From assembly GCF_001682385.1 (NCBI RefSeq), contig NZ_CP016210.1:3162001-3226000 (forward strand): DNA of 64,000 nt, in the 5' to 3' direction. Position 1 is the first letter of the stretch; every line of letters starts with the position of its first letter. The stretch is from Azoarcus olearius (GTDB lineage: Bacteria; Pseudomonadota; Gammaproteobacteria; Burkholderiales; Rhodocyclaceae). Under the pieces are notes generated by a model, which saw only the letters and a program-made list of their open reading frames with translations, did no database searches and was not told the DNA's origin. The translations under genes and the position numbers were made by a program. Shown one piece after another: positions 17,618 to 28,632 of the stretch.

Positions 17618-18603
17618 AGCGGCTGAAGATCGCGGTCCTTGGCGCCGGCGCCTGGGGCACGGCACTCGCCCAGGCCTTCGCCGATACGCACGAGGTGGTG
17701 CTGTGGGGGCGTGACGAGGCGCATATCGACGCCACCCGGCATGCGGCGGAAAACACCCGCTACCTGCCCGGTGTCGCGCTGCATCCGCAACTCGCCCTCA
17801 CCGCCGAATTGCCCGCGGCGGCGCTCGGTGCCGACCTACACCTGGTGGTCACGCCGCTGGCCGGCCTGCGCGACACGCTGCGGCTGCTCAACGACATCCA
17901 GCCGGATACCCCGGTCATCTGGGCCTGCAAGGGCCTCGAAGCGGGCAGCGGCAAGCTCCCGCACGAAATCGTCGCCGACGAGCTGGGCGCCACGCCCTGC
18001 GGCGTCCTCACCGGTCCGAGTTTCGCAGCCGAAGTGGCCCGTGGCCTGCCGGCCGCGATCACGCTTGCCGCCAGCGACGTCGAGTTCGCGCGCCACTGGG
18101 TGCATGCGCTGCACCGTCCGCGCCTGCGGCTGTACGCCAACGCCGACGTGGTCGGATGCGAAATCGGCGGTGCGCTCAAGAATGTCATGGCGATTGCTGC
18201 CGGCGTTTCGGACGGCATGGGCTTCGGCCTCAACGCACGCGCGGCCCTGATCACCCGCGGCCTGGCGGAAATCGCCCGTCTCGCCACCGCCATGGGCGGA
18301 CACGCCGAGACCCTGATGGGACTGGCCGGCATGGGCGACCTGATCCTCACCTGCACCGGCGACCTCTCACGCAACCGGCGGGTGGGTTTGGCACTGGCCG
18401 CCGGAAACACGCTGTCCGACATCCTGCGCGACCTCGGTCATGTCGCCGAAGGCGTCTCCACCGCGCACGAGGCTGTCCGTCTCGCCCGCCGCCACGGTGT
18501 GGAAATGCCGATCTGCGAAGCCGTGGATGCGCTGCTGCATGGCGGCCTGGCCGCGCGCGACGCGGTCGAGCGCCTGCTCGCACGCGACCCCAAGCGGGAA
18601 TAA
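17614..18603 (+). CDS. gpsA: glycerol-3-phosphate dehydrogenase [NAD(P)+]
   Basis: Makes sn-glycerol 3-phosphate from dihydroxyacetone phosphate for phospholipid synthesis. It has the N-terminal NAD(P) motif VLGAGAWGTALAQAFA, a CKGLEAGSG block, GPSFAAEVARGLPAAIT and the catalytic Lys in GGALKNVMAIAAG. No ATG or GTG lies before the nucleotide motif, so the start must be TTG at 17614, which overlaps the stop of the SH3 gene. That gives 329 residues, a normal size. Confidence 0.95.
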   Translation: MKRLKIAVLGAGAWGTALAQAFADTHEVVLWGRDEAHIDATRHAAENTRYLPGVALHPQLALTAELPAAALGADLHLVVTPLAGLRDTLRLLNDIQPDTPVIWACKGLEAGSGKLPHEIVADELGATPCGVLTGPSFAAEVARGLPAAITLAASDVEFARHWVHALHRPRLRLYANADVVGCEIGGALKNVMAIAAGVSDGMGFGLNARAALITRGLAEIARLATAMGGHAETLMGLAGMGDLILTCTGDLSRNRRVGLALAAGNTLSDILRDLGHVAEGVSTAHEAVRLARRHGVEMPICEAVDALLHGGLAARDAVERLLARDPKRE

Positions 18604-18616
18604 GCGCGCGCCCCCT

Positions 18617-19111
18617 TCAGAGTTCGACGGGCAGGCTTTGCGGCCCGTCGCCTGCGCCGACGAAGTCCTGCTGCCGCCACGCTTCGAACACCATCACCGC
18701 CACTGCGTTAGACAGGTTCATGCTGCGGTTGGACGGAACCATCGGCAGTCGCAGGCGCTGCTCGGGCGGCAGGCTTTCGCGCAGTTCCGGCGGCAGCCCG
18801 CGGCTCTCGGGACCGAACAGGAAAGCGTCACCCGGCCGGAAATCCACCGTGTCGTGGCGGCGCTGCGCGCGCGTGGTCAGTGCAAAGACGCGACGCTCGC
18901 CGAGGAAGGCGCGGCACGCCGGCCAGTCCGCGTGCACGGTCACGCGGGCGAGGTCGTGGTAGTCCAGCCCGGCGCGGGCGAGCGCCTTGTCGGTCAGCAC
19001 AAAACCGAGCGGCTCCACCAGGTGAAGGTGGCATCCGGTATTGGCCGCCAGGCGGATGATGTTGCCGGTGTTCGGCGGAATTTCGGGTTCGAACAGGATG
19101 ATGTGGAACAT
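18617..19111 (-). CDS. trmL: tRNA (cytidine(34)-2'-O)-methyltransferase
   Basis: SPOUT-class enzyme that 2'-O-methylates the wobble base of tRNA-Leu species. The 164-residue protein starts MFHIILFEPEIPPNTGNIIR at 19111 and carries the knotted SAM-binding segments FLFGPESRGLP and LPMVPSNRSMNLSNAVAV. A longer open frame upstream is not used by the family. It converges with gpsA (13 bases between the stops) and lies downstream of comF. Confidence 0.93.
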   Translation of the reverse strand: MFHIILFEPEIPPNTGNIIRLAANTGCHLHLVEPLGFVLTDKALARAGLDYHDLARVTVHADWPACRAFLGERRVFALTTRAQRRHDTVDFRPGDAFLFGPESRGLPPELRESLPPEQRLRLPMVPSNRSMNLSNAVAVMVFEAWRQQDFVGAGDGPQSLPVEL

Positions 19112-19156
19112 GGCGCGCTGTCGTGCTTCCGCGGCGCGGAAAGCGCGCACTGTAGC

Positions 19157-19870
19157 TCAGCCCGGCGGGGGTGTGCGGGCGATGACGAGATTGTCGACCC
19201 GCTCCGCACCCCGCCGCTTGAGAATGCGCGCCGCTTCGCTCAGCGTGGCGCCGGTGGTCATCACGTCGTCGAGCACCAGCACGCACCGTCCGCGCAGGTC
19301 GGTCGCAGAATCGAATGCGCCACGCACGTTGCGCTGCCGCTCCTCACGGCTCAGCCCCGACTGCGTGGGAATGTTCCGCACCCGTTTGAGTGCCGACAGT
19401 TCCAGCCCCACGCCGAGCGCCCGCGCCAGCGGCCGTGCGATCTCCACCGACTGATTGAAACCCCGCTCGGCCAGCCGGGCCGGATGCAGCGGCATCGGTA
19501 GCACCATGTCGATATCCGGCGGCAAACCCCGCCGCAACGCCACCGCCGCGAAGTAGTCCGCCAACCCGAGGCGGTGCCGGTACTTGAGAGCGTGCACCAT
19601 CCGATCGACTGGAAACGCGAACGCGAACAGCGCCACCGTCGAATCGAACGCGGGCGGGTGCTGAAGACACTCGCCGCAGCGCCCTCCACTAGCGACCGGC
19701 ACCGCGCAGCACGGGCAGGCCTGCGCGGGCGCGCCGGGCAGTTCGGCCTCGCATGCCGTGCAGATGGCCCGCCCGGCAGCGGGCGCCCCGCACAGGAAGC
19801 AGTCCTGCGGGATCAGCGCATCGACGACGAAATCCAGCAGCCGCAACAAGGTCTTGGGTTGATTTGACAA
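19157..19870 (-). CDS. comF: ComF-family phosphoribosyltransferase-like protein
   Basis: A 237-residue ComF/GntX-type protein. The N-terminal half has a multi-cysteine zinc region (CFLCG, ICTAC, CPCC, CGEC within residues 20-80). The C-terminal half has the phosphoribosyltransferase signature CVLVLDDVMTTGATLSEAA (about 203-221). ComF proteins are linked to natural DNA uptake, but the enzymatic substrate is unknown. It is divergent from bioB, with 57 bases between the start codons, so the two probably share a promoter region. Confidence 0.9.
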   Translation of the reverse strand: MSNQPKTLLRLLDFVVDALIPQDCFLCGAPAAGRAICTACEAELPGAPAQACPCCAVPVASGGRCGECLQHPPAFDSTVALFAFAFPVDRMVHALKYRHRLGLADYFAAVALRRGLPPDIDMVLPMPLHPARLAERGFNQSVEIARPLARALGVGLELSALKRVRNIPTQSGLSREERQRNVRGAFDSATDLRGRCVLVLDDVMTTGATLSEAARILKRRGAERVDNLVIARTPPPG

Positions 19871-19927
19871 GCTTTCGAGCGATGAATGAACATGTCGGGC
19901 TTCGCATTAGAGTCCGGAAACCGAGTT

Positions 19928-20908
19928 ATGACAACGACCTTGACCGCCCCCACCCCCGCCGCCGCGGAGGCGCCCCGCAAGAAATGGACGGTGGCCGAGG
20001 TGCAGGCGCTGTTCGACCTGCCCTTCCTCGACTTGGTGTTCCAGGCCCAGCAGGTTCACCGCGCGCACTTCGCCGCCAACGAGGTGCAGCGCTCCACGTT
20101 GCTGTCGATCAAGACGGGTGGCTGCTCGGAAGACTGCGGCTACTGTTCGCAGTCGGCACGCTACGACACCGGCCTGGAACGCGAACGTCTGCTGCCGCTG
20201 GACGAGGTGCTCGAGCACGCGCGCGCGGCCAAGGCCAAGGGCTCGTCCCGCTTCTGCATGGGTGCCGCGTGGCGTGGTCCCAAGGACAAGGACATGGCGC
20301 CGGTGCTGGAGATGGTGCGCGAAGTCAAGAAGCTGGGGCTGGAAACCTGCGTCACGCTCGGCATGTTGAAGGAGGGACAGGCCGAGCAGCTCGCGGAAGC
20401 CGGACTGGACTATTACAACCACAACATCGACACCGCGCCCGAGTTCTACGGCCAGATCGTCACCACCCATACGCTGCAGGACCGCCTCGACACGCTCGAC
20501 AAGGTCCGCGATGCCGGCATCAACGTGTGCTGCGGCGGCATCGTCGGGATGGGTGAAACCCAGACCAGCCGCGCCGGCCTGATCGCCCAGCTGGCCAACA
20601 TGACCCCGCCGCCCGACTCGGTGCCGATCAACAACCTGGTCGCGATCCCCGGCACGCCGCTCGCCGACGGCGGCAAGATCGACGGCTTCGACTTCGTCCG
20701 CACCATCGCCGCGGCCCGCATCACCATGCCCACCAGCTACGTGCGGCTCTCCGCCGGGCGCCAGCAGATGAGCGACGAGATGCAGGCGCTGTGCTTCATG
20801 GCCGGCGCCAACTCGATCTTCTACGGCGAACGCCTGCTGACCACCGACAATCCGGAATCCGACCGCGACGACGTGCTGTTCGCACGCCTCGGCCTGCGTT
20901 CGGTGTGA
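19928..20908 (+). CDS. bioB: biotin synthase
   Basis: Radical-SAM enzyme that inserts sulfur into dethiobiotin. The SAM cluster motif is [14 protein letters not shown]; conserved blocks [25 protein letters not shown] and [11 protein letters not shown] are all present. The start is ATG at 19928 (MTTTLTAP); an in-frame ATG 14 codons earlier at 19886 is possible and cannot be excluded. The next gene, bioC, starts inside its stop codon (TGATG). Only these two biotin genes are in the window. Confidence 0.96.
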   Translation: MTTTLTAPTPAAAEAPRKKWTVAEVQALFDLPFLDLVFQAQQVHRAHFAANEVQRSTLLSIKTGGCSEDCGYCSQSARYDTGLERERLLPLDEVLEHARAAKAKGSSRFCMGAAWRGPKDKDMAPVLEMVREVKKLGLETCVTLGMLKEGQAEQLAEAGLDYYNHNIDTAPEFYGQIVTTHTLQDRLDTLDKVRDAGINVCCGGIVGMGETQTSRAGLIAQLANMTPPPDSVPINNLVAIPGTPLADGGKIDGFDFVRTIAAARITMPTSYVRLSAGRQQMSDEMQALCFMAGANSIFYGERLLTTDNPESDRDDVLFARLGLRSV

Positions 20909-21825
20909 TGGCCGCGGCCGACACCGACTTCCACCTCGACCGCGCCCTGCTGCGGCGGCGCTTCGCGGCCGCAGCAGGGCGCTACGACGAGGCCGACGTC
21001 CTGGCGCGCGAAATCGCGCGCCGCATGGACGAGCGCCTCGACTACATCCGCCACAGCCCGCGCCGTATCGTCGACCTGGGCTGCGGCACCGGCGCCGACC
21101 TGCCGCGCCTGGCTGAACGCTACCCTGACGCCCATCTCGTCGCCGCCGATTTCGCTGCCCCCATGGCCTCGCACGCGCTGCGCCGCCAGGCCGGGACAGT
21201 GCGCCCCGGCGGCTTGCTGCGGCGCCTGCTTGGCAGCATGCCGCGCCAAAGCGCACTGGTCGCCGAGGCCGGCGCCCTTCCGTTCGCCCGCGCCAGCGTC
21301 GATCTGGTGTGGTCCAACCTGCTGCTGCCCGCGCTCGACGATCCGCTCCCGGTCCTGCAGGAAGCCCACCGCGTACTGGAAGTCGGTGGCATGCTGATGT
21401 TCTCCACGCTCGGGCCCGACAGCCTGAAGGAACTGCGCGCCTGCCTGCCCACCGCGGCCGGCGAGCGCGTGCATCGTTTCATCGACATGCATGACATCGG
21501 CGATGCGCTGGTGAAGGCCGGGTTTTCCGACCCGGTCATGGATATGGAGATGCTGACCATGACCTACACCCGGCTCGACGACCTGTTCACCGACCTGCGC
21601 ACCGCCGCTGGGGGCAACGCAAGCACGGCCCGTCCCCGCGGTCTGACCGGGCGGCAGGGCTGGGACGAAGCGCGCGCGGCCTACGAAAGCCTGCGCCGCG
21701 ACGGCCGCCTGCCCGCCACCTTCGAGGTCATCCAGGGCCACGCGTGGAAAGCGGCACCGAAGACGACCGAGGACGGGCGCAGCATCGTGCGCTTCCAGCC
21801 CCGCCCGCCGCGCACCGGAAGCTGA
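20908..21825 (+). CDS. bioC: malonyl-ACP O-methyltransferase BioC
   Basis: SAM-dependent methyltransferase that starts pimelate synthesis for biotin by masking the malonyl carboxylate. It has the class I SAM motif IVDLGCGTGADLPRLAERYP and the substrate region WSNLLLPALDDP. At 305 residues it is longer than Escherichia coli BioC (about 250). Insertions occur around FAAPMASHALRRQAGTVRP and the C-terminus. The TGATG junction with bioB and the shared pathway support the assignment over a generic methyltransferase. Confidence 0.88.
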   Translation: MAAADTDFHLDRALLRRRFAAAAGRYDEADVLAREIARRMDERLDYIRHSPRRIVDLGCGTGADLPRLAERYPDAHLVAADFAAPMASHALRRQAGTVRPGGLLRRLLGSMPRQSALVAEAGALPFARASVDLVWSNLLLPALDDPLPVLQEAHRVLEVGGMLMFSTLGPDSLKELRACLPTAAGERVHRFIDMHDIGDALVKAGFSDPVMDMEMLTMTYTRLDDLFTDLRTAAGGNASTARPRGLTGRQGWDEARAAYESLRRDGRLPATFEVIQGHAWKAAPKTTEDGRSIVRFQPRPPRTGS

Positions 21826-21832
21826 GCGGACA

Positions 21833-22480
21833 ATGACGCTTCGCACCGGTGCGCCGACCTGGCTGTTCGACCTCGACAACACGCTGCACAACGCCAGCCC
21901 GCACATCTTTCCGCACATCAACCGCAGCATGACCGCCTACCTGGAGCGCTACCTGGCGCTGACCACCGAGGAGGCGAACCGGCTGCGGATGCACTACTGG
22001 CAGCGCTATGGCGCCACGCTGCTCGGCCTCGTCAAGCACCACGGCACCGATCCGCGCCACTTCCTGCGCGAAACGCACCGCTTCGAGCGCCTGCACAAGA
22101 TGATGGTGTTCGACCGCGCGCTCTCGAACATGCTGCGGCGCCTGCCAGGACGGAAGATCGTGTTCTCCAACGCGCCGCAGGAATACGCCGAGGCCGTGCT
22201 GGAACTGATGGGCATCCGCCGCTGCTTCAGCGGCGTGGCCGGCATCGAGCAACTGCACTTCCACCCCAAGCCCGGCATCCGCGCCTACCGCACCCTGCTG
22301 CACGACTATCGGCTCGACCCGCGGCGCTGCGTGATGATCGAGGATACGGCGGCAAACCTGCGTACCGCGCGCCGCCTCGGCATGCGTACGGTGCTGGTGG
22401 GTCGCGGGCTGGGCAAGCCTGCGTATGTGGACGTGAAGATCGCCTCGATTCTCGACCTGCGCCGCGCCAGCGCGGCCCTG

Positions 22481-22489
<9 letters not shown>
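21833..22489 (+). CDS. HAD-family pyrimidine 5'-nucleotidase
   Basis: A 218-residue HAD hydrolase of the pyrimidine 5'-nucleotidase/Phm8-Sdt1 group. Motif I is WLFDLDNTLHN (Asp nucleophile and acid/base), motif II is FSNAP, motif III the Lys in HPKPG, and motif IV MIEDTAANL. It probably removes phosphate from UMP/CMP or related nucleotides in the cytosol. It lies 7 bases after bioC and is likely co-transcribed, and its 3' end overlaps the convergent GNAT gene by 9 bases. Confidence 0.85.
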
Positions 22490-24147
<1,658 letters not shown>

Positions 24148-24177
24148 TCATAACAGGCAGATGGTGCTGAGCCGTCT

Positions 24178-24262
24178 CCCGCTTCACCTCCCTGAGCGGG
24201 TGCCTTGACCCCCTGTCAAGGCATTTCACCCCCGGCTTCATCCCCTTTGGCCGGGGGTTTTT
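24178..24262 (+). ncRNA. candidate small RNA with three hairpins and intrinsic terminator
   Basis: Three consecutive perfect stem-loops lie on the forward strand between two reverse-strand genes. Hairpin 1 is CCCGCT (24178-24183) / AGCGGG (24195-24200). Hairpin 2 has a 9-base-pair stem, TGCCTTGAC (24201-24209) / GTCAAGGCA (24215-24223). Hairpin 3 is CCCCCGGC (24229-24236) / GCCGGGGG (24250-24257), followed by TTTTT. The loops are pyrimidine-rich (CACCTCCCT, CCCCT, CATCCCCTTT) and could pair with Shine-Dalgarno sequences. No open reading frame fits. The 5' end is not defined; CATAAC near 24149 could be a weak -10. Confidence 0.6.
24229..24262 (+). terminator. intrinsic terminator of the candidate small RNA
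   Basis: An 8-base-pair GC stem (24229-24236 with 24250-24257), extended by an A-T pair, has a 13-base loop and is followed by five Ts on the forward strand. On the reverse strand no T-run follows the stem, so it is not oriented to terminate engB transcription. Confidence 0.75.
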
Positions 24263-24266
24263 GTAT

Positions 24267-24896
24267 TTACGCGCCGGCGGGCGCCTCGCCCTCGGCCGCG
24301 GCGGGCACAAGCCAGCCGGCGACGACCTTTTCGACCTCTTCCACGCCGGTTTTCTTGAGGCTGGAAAACAGCTGCACGCTGACCTGATCGCCATAGCGGG
24401 CGGTCAGTTCGGCCCGCACGGCGAGCAGCGTGGCATTGGCGGGGCCGCGCGAGAGCTTGTCCGACTTGGTCAGCAGCACGTGGATCGGCTTACCCGAGGG
24501 CGCAAACCAGTCGATCATCTGGCGGTCGAGGTCGGTCATCGGGTGGCGCGAATCCATCATCAACACCAGCCCGATCAGGCTTTCCCGCGTACGCAGGTAG
24601 GTTTCGATCAAACCCTGCCACTGGCGCCGGATCTTCTCCGGCACGGCCGCATAGCCATACCCCGGAAGGTCCACCAGCAAGGCGCCGCAGTTGAGGCGGA
24701 AGAAGTTGATCAACTGGGTGCGGCCCGGCGTCTTGGAGACGTAGGCCAGCCTCACGTGCCCGGCAAGGGTGTTGATCGCGCTCGATTTGCCGGCATTGGA
24801 ACGCCCGGCGAAGGCGATTTCGGCGCCGTTGGGCGGAGGCAGGCCCGACGGCTTGGCGATGGAAATCTCGAATTGTGCGTTGCGGAAAAGCGGCAT
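24267..24896 (-). CDS. engB: ribosome biogenesis GTPase EngB/YihA
   Basis: Essential-type small GTPase acting in large-subunit assembly. The 209-residue protein carries G1 [10 protein letters not shown]2 in [13 protein letters not shown]3 DLPGYG and G4 TKSDKL. ATG 24896 (MPLFRNAQF) fits the family; an upstream TTG in frame does not. The C-terminus is Ala/Glu-rich. It is divergent from the cytochrome c4 gene, as in many beta- and gammaproteobacteria. Confidence 0.95.
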   Translation of the reverse strand: MPLFRNAQFEISIAKPSGLPPPNGAEIAFAGRSNAGKSSAINTLAGHVRLAYVSKTPGRTQLINFFRLNCGALLVDLPGYGYAAVPEKIRRQWQGLIETYLRTRESLIGLVLMMDSRHPMTDLDRQMIDWFAPSGKPIHVLLTKSDKLSRGPANATLLAVRAELTARYGDQVSVQLFSSLKKTGVEEVEKVVAGWLVPAAAEGEAPAGA

Positions 24897-25020
24897 GGAA
24901 AAATACGGCAACAACCCCGACGGGGGCGGGGAAAAACCCTGATCGCGTCGCGCAAATCAAGCTTAGTGTTATAGAATAGCGCGTTTTGAGACATCCATTC
25001 ACGGCTTTACCGAGGAAATC

Positions 25021-25647
25021 ATGATCAAGCGTTCCCTGCTGCTTTCGCTGCTGCTGGTCGCGGGCGGCCTCCAGGCCCAGGACCAGGCTCCGGACCTCGC
25101 CAAGGCGAAACAGACCGCCGAGACGATCTGCGCCGGCTGTCACATGGCCGACGGCAATAGCCAGCTCCCCGCGAACCCCAAGCTGGCGGGCCAGCATCCT
25201 GATTACCTCTACAAGCAACTGCACGATTTCAAGGCCTGGAACGGTGGCAAGGCCGCGCGCGACAACGCCGTGATGAGCGCCATGGTGGCCGGCCTCGAAG
25301 AAGCCGACATGAAGGCGCTGGCCCAGCACTTCGGAAGCCAGACCCAGAAGCCGGAGCCGGCGAAGAGCCTGGCCACCATCGAACTGGGTCAGAAGATCTG
25401 GCGTGCCGGCATCCCGGCCAAGGGCGTGCCCGCCTGTGCGGCCTGCCACGGCCCCGCTGGTGCCGGCCTGCCCGCGCAGTACCCGCGTCTGTCCGGCCAG
25501 TTCGCCGAATACACCGAAGCCCAGCTCAAGGGTTTCCGCGATGGCGTCCGTGCCAACGACCCCAACCGCATGATGCGCATGATCGCGCTCAAGATGACCG
25601 ACCCCGAAATCAAGGCGGTGGCGGACTACGCGGCTGGCCTGCGCTAA
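25021..25647 (+). CDS. cytochrome c4, diheme
   Basis: Periplasmic or membrane-associated diheme cytochrome that passes electrons to terminal oxidases (often cbb3-type). A signal peptide (LLLSLLLVAGGLQAQ) ends near residue 20. Two CxxCH heme sites lie at Cys37-Cys40-His41 and Cys139-Cys142-His143, one in each of two similar domains. The later methionines in NAVMSAMVAG and NRMMRMIALKM supply candidate axial ligands. The 208-residue length is typical. A strong hairpin terminator follows. Confidence 0.93.
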   Translation: MIKRSLLLSLLLVAGGLQAQDQAPDLAKAKQTAETICAGCHMADGNSQLPANPKLAGQHPDYLYKQLHDFKAWNGGKAARDNAVMSAMVAGLEEADMKALAQHFGSQTQKPEPAKSLATIELGQKIWRAGIPAKGVPACAACHGPAGAGLPAQYPRLSGQFAEYTEAQLKGFRDGVRANDPNRMMRMIALKMTDPEIKAVADYAAGLR

Positions 25648-25667
25648 AGCGCTCCAGCCTCGAATCG

Positions 25668-25693
25668 AAAGGCGGCCTTCCGGCCGCCTTTTT
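25668..25693 (+). terminator. intrinsic terminator after cytochrome c4
   Basis: AAAGGCGGCC (25668-25677), a TTCC loop and GGCCGCCTTT (25682-25691) form a stem followed by further Ts. The flanking A and T runs also make it usable from the reverse strand, for the convergent DUF455 gene. Confidence 0.85.
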
Positions 25694-25711
25694 CATTTCC
25701 GCCCCGCCCGT

Positions 25712-26527
25712 TCAGGCCTCCGGCGGGACGCGCCGGCTCAGCGCATCCAGTTCGCTCCGGGAAAACCCGGCCGCCAGCCGGGCGGCCTCGTTCAAGGGGG
25801 GCTGCGGACGCGGCGCATCGAAAGCGTCCAGCAGCCCGGCATAGGTGGCCTCCGCATCCAGCCCGCGCGCGGCGCAAAGATGGCGGAACCAGCGGTCGCC
25901 GATCGCCACATGCCCCACCTCGTCGCGCAGGATCACCTCGAGCACCCCGATGCTTGCCCGGTCGCCGATGGCGGCGAGCTTGCGCATGATCACCGGCGTC
26001 GCATCCAGCCCCCTTGCCTCGAGGACGCGCGGCACCAGCGCCATGCGCGCGAGCGGATCGTGCGCGGTCTTGCGCGCCATGTCCCACAGGCCGTCATGGG
26101 CGGGAAAATCACCGTAGCTGCCACCGAGCGTCGCCAATCGGTCGCGCACCAGACCGAAGTGCAGCGCCTCCTCGGCCGCCACGCAGGCCCAGTCGCGATG
26201 AAAGTCTGCGGGCATGTTCCGGAAGCGGCACACGCAATCGAGCGCAAGGTTGATGGCATTGAATTCGATATGGGCGATCGCATGCAGCAGGGCTGCATGA
26301 CCTTCGCGCGAGCCCACCCGCCGCGTATGGAGTTCGTGCGGGGCCACCAGCAGCGGTCGCTCGGGTCGCCCCGGCACCGGCAGCGGCGCGGCGGCGTCCT
26401 CGCCTGAGACGACCACGAGCCGGCCGGCCTGGAAATCCTCCCACAGGCGCCGGGCCGCGGTGCATTTGGACTCGGGATCGGCCAGCATCAGCGCGGCGCT
26501 GGCGGCCTCATGTACGGAAGCGTTCAT
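25712..26527 (-). CDS. DUF455 family ferritin-like protein
   Basis: A 271-residue protein of the DUF455 group, all-helical with a ferritin-like di-iron pattern: Glu/His residues in AIAHIEFNAINLAL, CVAAEEALHF and VILRDEVGHVAIG. Members occur widely in proteobacteria; a tRNA-modifying or oxidase role has been proposed for ferritin-like relatives, but its function is not established. ATG 26527 was chosen; a GTG seven codons earlier is possible. It is divergent from moeA with 100 bases between the starts. Confidence 0.8.
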   Translation of the reverse strand: MNASVHEAASAALMLADPESKCTAARRLWEDFQAGRLVVVSGEDAAAPLPVPGRPERPLLVAPHELHTRRVGSREGHAALLHAIAHIEFNAINLALDCVCRFRNMPADFHRDWACVAAEEALHFGLVRDRLATLGGSYGDFPAHDGLWDMARKTAHDPLARMALVPRVLEARGLDATPVIMRKLAAIGDRASIGVLEVILRDEVGHVAIGDRWFRHLCAARGLDAEATYAGLLDAFDAPRPQPPLNEAARLAAGFSRSELDALSRRVPPEA

Positions 26528-26627
26528 CCTGGCGAGTGTACCGGACACGCCGGCGGCGAACGCTGCACGGCGCGGAGCATTGCGGGATAATGCCGATCGT
26601 CCGCCCGACCCTCTACCGGAACCTCAG

Positions 26628-27872
26628 ATGCCCTCTTCCAACGGCAGTGGCGAAGTCCGCAACCATCTCACGGTCGCCGAAGCGCGTGCCGCCATCCTCG
26701 ACACCCTCACTCCTGTCACCGGCTGGGAGCGCGTAGCCGTGCGCGCGGCGCTGGGCCGCGTACTGGCGGAGGACGTGGTCGCGCCCTACAACGTGCCCGC
26801 CCACGACAACTCCGCGATGGATGGCTATGCGGTACGCGCGGCCGACCTTGCGGCCGGCGAAGCGACGCTCGCGGTGGTGGGCACCGCTTACGCAGGACAT
26901 CCGTTCTCGGGCGCTGTCGGTGCGGGCCAGGCGGTCCGCATCATGACCGGTGCCGCCATCCCCGCGGGCGCCGACACCATCGTGGTGCAGGAGGTGACCC
27001 AGCGCGACGGCGACCAGGTCCGCATCCCGCCCGGGCAGCGCGCGGGACAGAACCTGCGCCGGGCCGGGGAAGACCTGGCCGCAGGAGGCGTGGCGCTTGC
27101 CTGCGGGACCCTGTGCGGACCGGCGGAGCTGGGGCTGATTGCCTCGCTCGGCATCGCCGAAGTGGCTGTGCGGCGCCGTCTGCGGGTCGCCTTCTTTTCC
27201 ACCGGCGACGAGATCGCCTCCATCGGCCGCCCGCTGTCGCCGGGCGAGGTCTACGACAGCAACCGCTACACCTTGTATGGCGCACTGACGCGGCTGGGCT
27301 GCGAACTGCTCGACATGGGCGTGATCGAGGACCAGCCGGAGGCGCTCGAAGCCGCCTTCCGCGCAGCCTCGCAGGCCGCCGACGTGGTAATCACCAGCGG
27401 CGGCGTTTCGGTCGGCGAGGCGGATTTCATCCGCCAGATGATGGATCGGCTGGGCGAAGTCGCCTTCTGGAAGCTCGCAATCAAGCCGGGCCGGCCGATG
27501 GCCTACGGCCGCATCGGCAACGCGTGCCTGTTCGGCCTTCCGGGCAATCCGGTGGCGGTGATGGTGACCTACTACCAGTTTGTTCGCGACGCCCTGCTGG
27601 CGCTGATGGGCGTCAGCCCGTTGCCCGAGAACCTGATGTTCGAAGCCCGCAGCACGGCCGCGCTTCGCAAGCAGCCGGGACGCCGGGAATTCCTGCGCGG
27701 CACCCTGCAACGGCAGGCCGACGGACTTACGGTGACACCAGCGGGCGCCCAGGGCTCGGGCATCCTGCGCTCGATGTCCGAGGCCAACTGCTTCATCGTG
27801 CTGCCGGAAGACAATGCGGGCGTCGCTGCCGGCGATCTCGTTCTGGTGCAGCCTTTCGACGGTCTCGTCTGA
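26628..27872 (+). CDS. moeA: molybdopterin molybdenumtransferase
   Basis: Inserts molybdate into adenylylated molybdopterin to finish the molybdenum cofactor. The 414-residue protein has the MoeA blocks [45 protein letters not shown] and [12 protein letters not shown], and a C-terminal domain with [11 protein letters not shown] 26628 lies after CCGGAACC. The MoeB-like gene at 10573 could act earlier in the same pathway. rpiA follows 47 bases downstream. Confidence 0.95.
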   Translation: MPSSNGSGEVRNHLTVAEARAAILDTLTPVTGWERVAVRAALGRVLAEDVVAPYNVPAHDNSAMDGYAVRAADLAAGEATLAVVGTAYAGHPFSGAVGAGQAVRIMTGAAIPAGADTIVVQEVTQRDGDQVRIPPGQRAGQNLRRAGEDLAAGGVALACGTLCGPAELGLIASLGIAEVAVRRRLRVAFFSTGDEIASIGRPLSPGEVYDSNRYTLYGALTRLGCELLDMGVIEDQPEALEAAFRAASQAADVVITSGGVSVGEADFIRQMMDRLGEVAFWKLAIKPGRPMAYGRIGNACLFGLPGNPVAVMVTYYQFVRDALLALMGVSPLPENLMFEARSTAALRKQPGRREFLRGTLQRQADGLTVTPAGAQGSGILRSMSEANCFIVLPEDNAGVAAGDLVLVQPFDGLV

Positions 27873-27919
27873 CCGGCCACCGCACACCCCTCTCGTATGC
27901 CACTTTTCCGAGCGAACAC

Positions 27920-28588
27920 ATGACCCAGGACGAACTCAAGAAAGCCGCCGCCCTCGCCGCACTCGACTATGTGGAGGACGGAATGATCGTCGGCGTCGGC
28001 ACCGGCTCGACGGTGAACCACTTCATCGACGGGCTGGCCGGCATCAAGCACCGCATCCGCGGCGCCGTCTCCAGTTCCGAGGCCAGCTCCAAACGCCTTG
28101 CCGCGCATGGCATTGCGCTGCTCGACCTCAACGACGTCGACGAACTGCCGGTGTATATCGACGGCGCGGACGAAATCGACCACGGCTTCGCGATGATCAA
28201 GGGCGGCGGCGGCGCGCTCACGCGCGAGAAGATCGTCGCTGCGGTCGCACGCCGCTTTGTCTGCATCTGCGACGAATCCAAGCGGGTGGACGTACTGGGC
28301 CGCTTTCCGCTGCCGATCGAGGTCATCCCGATGGCGCGCAGCCAGGTGATGCGTGCGGCGGCAGCGCTGGGCGCGACCCCGCGGCTGCGCGAGGGCTTCG
28401 TGACCGACAACGGCAACCTGATCATCGACCTCCATGGCCTGTCGATCACCGACCCGTGCGCAACCGAGCAGGCCCTGAACGCGGTCGTGGGCGTGGTCAC
28501 CAACGGCCTGTTCGCGGCGCGCGGTGCCGACACCCTGCTGCTGGCCAGCGCCCAAGGCGTGCGCCGGTTCGAGCGTTCCGCAACATAA
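27920..28588 (+). CDS. rpiA: ribose-5-phosphate isomerase A
   Basis: Interconverts ribose 5-phosphate and ribulose 5-phosphate in the cytosol. The 222-residue sequence has the motifs [31 protein letters not shown] and [14 protein letters not shown]. It complements the phosphoribulokinase-transketolase block at 36.5-39.6 kb, which consumes and regenerates ribulose 5-phosphate. It lies between moeA and phoU on the same strand. Confidence 0.96.
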   Translation: MTQDELKKAAALAALDYVEDGMIVGVGTGSTVNHFIDGLAGIKHRIRGAVSSSEASSKRLAAHGIALLDLNDVDELPVYIDGADEIDHGFAMIKGGGGALTREKIVAAVARRFVCICDESKRVDVLGRFPLPIEVIPMARSQVMRAAAALGATPRLREGFVTDNGNLIIDLHGLSITDPCATEQALNAVVGVVTNGLFAARGADTLLLASAQGVRRFERSAT

Positions 28589-28632
28589 CCGTAACCCGGG
28601 CCTGCTAGCCTGCCCCACTTCTGGATAGTGCC

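Noticed and set aside
24229-24262. Reading the hairpin here as the engB terminator
   Set aside because: The T-run follows the stem only on the forward strand; in the direction of engB transcription there is no T-tract.
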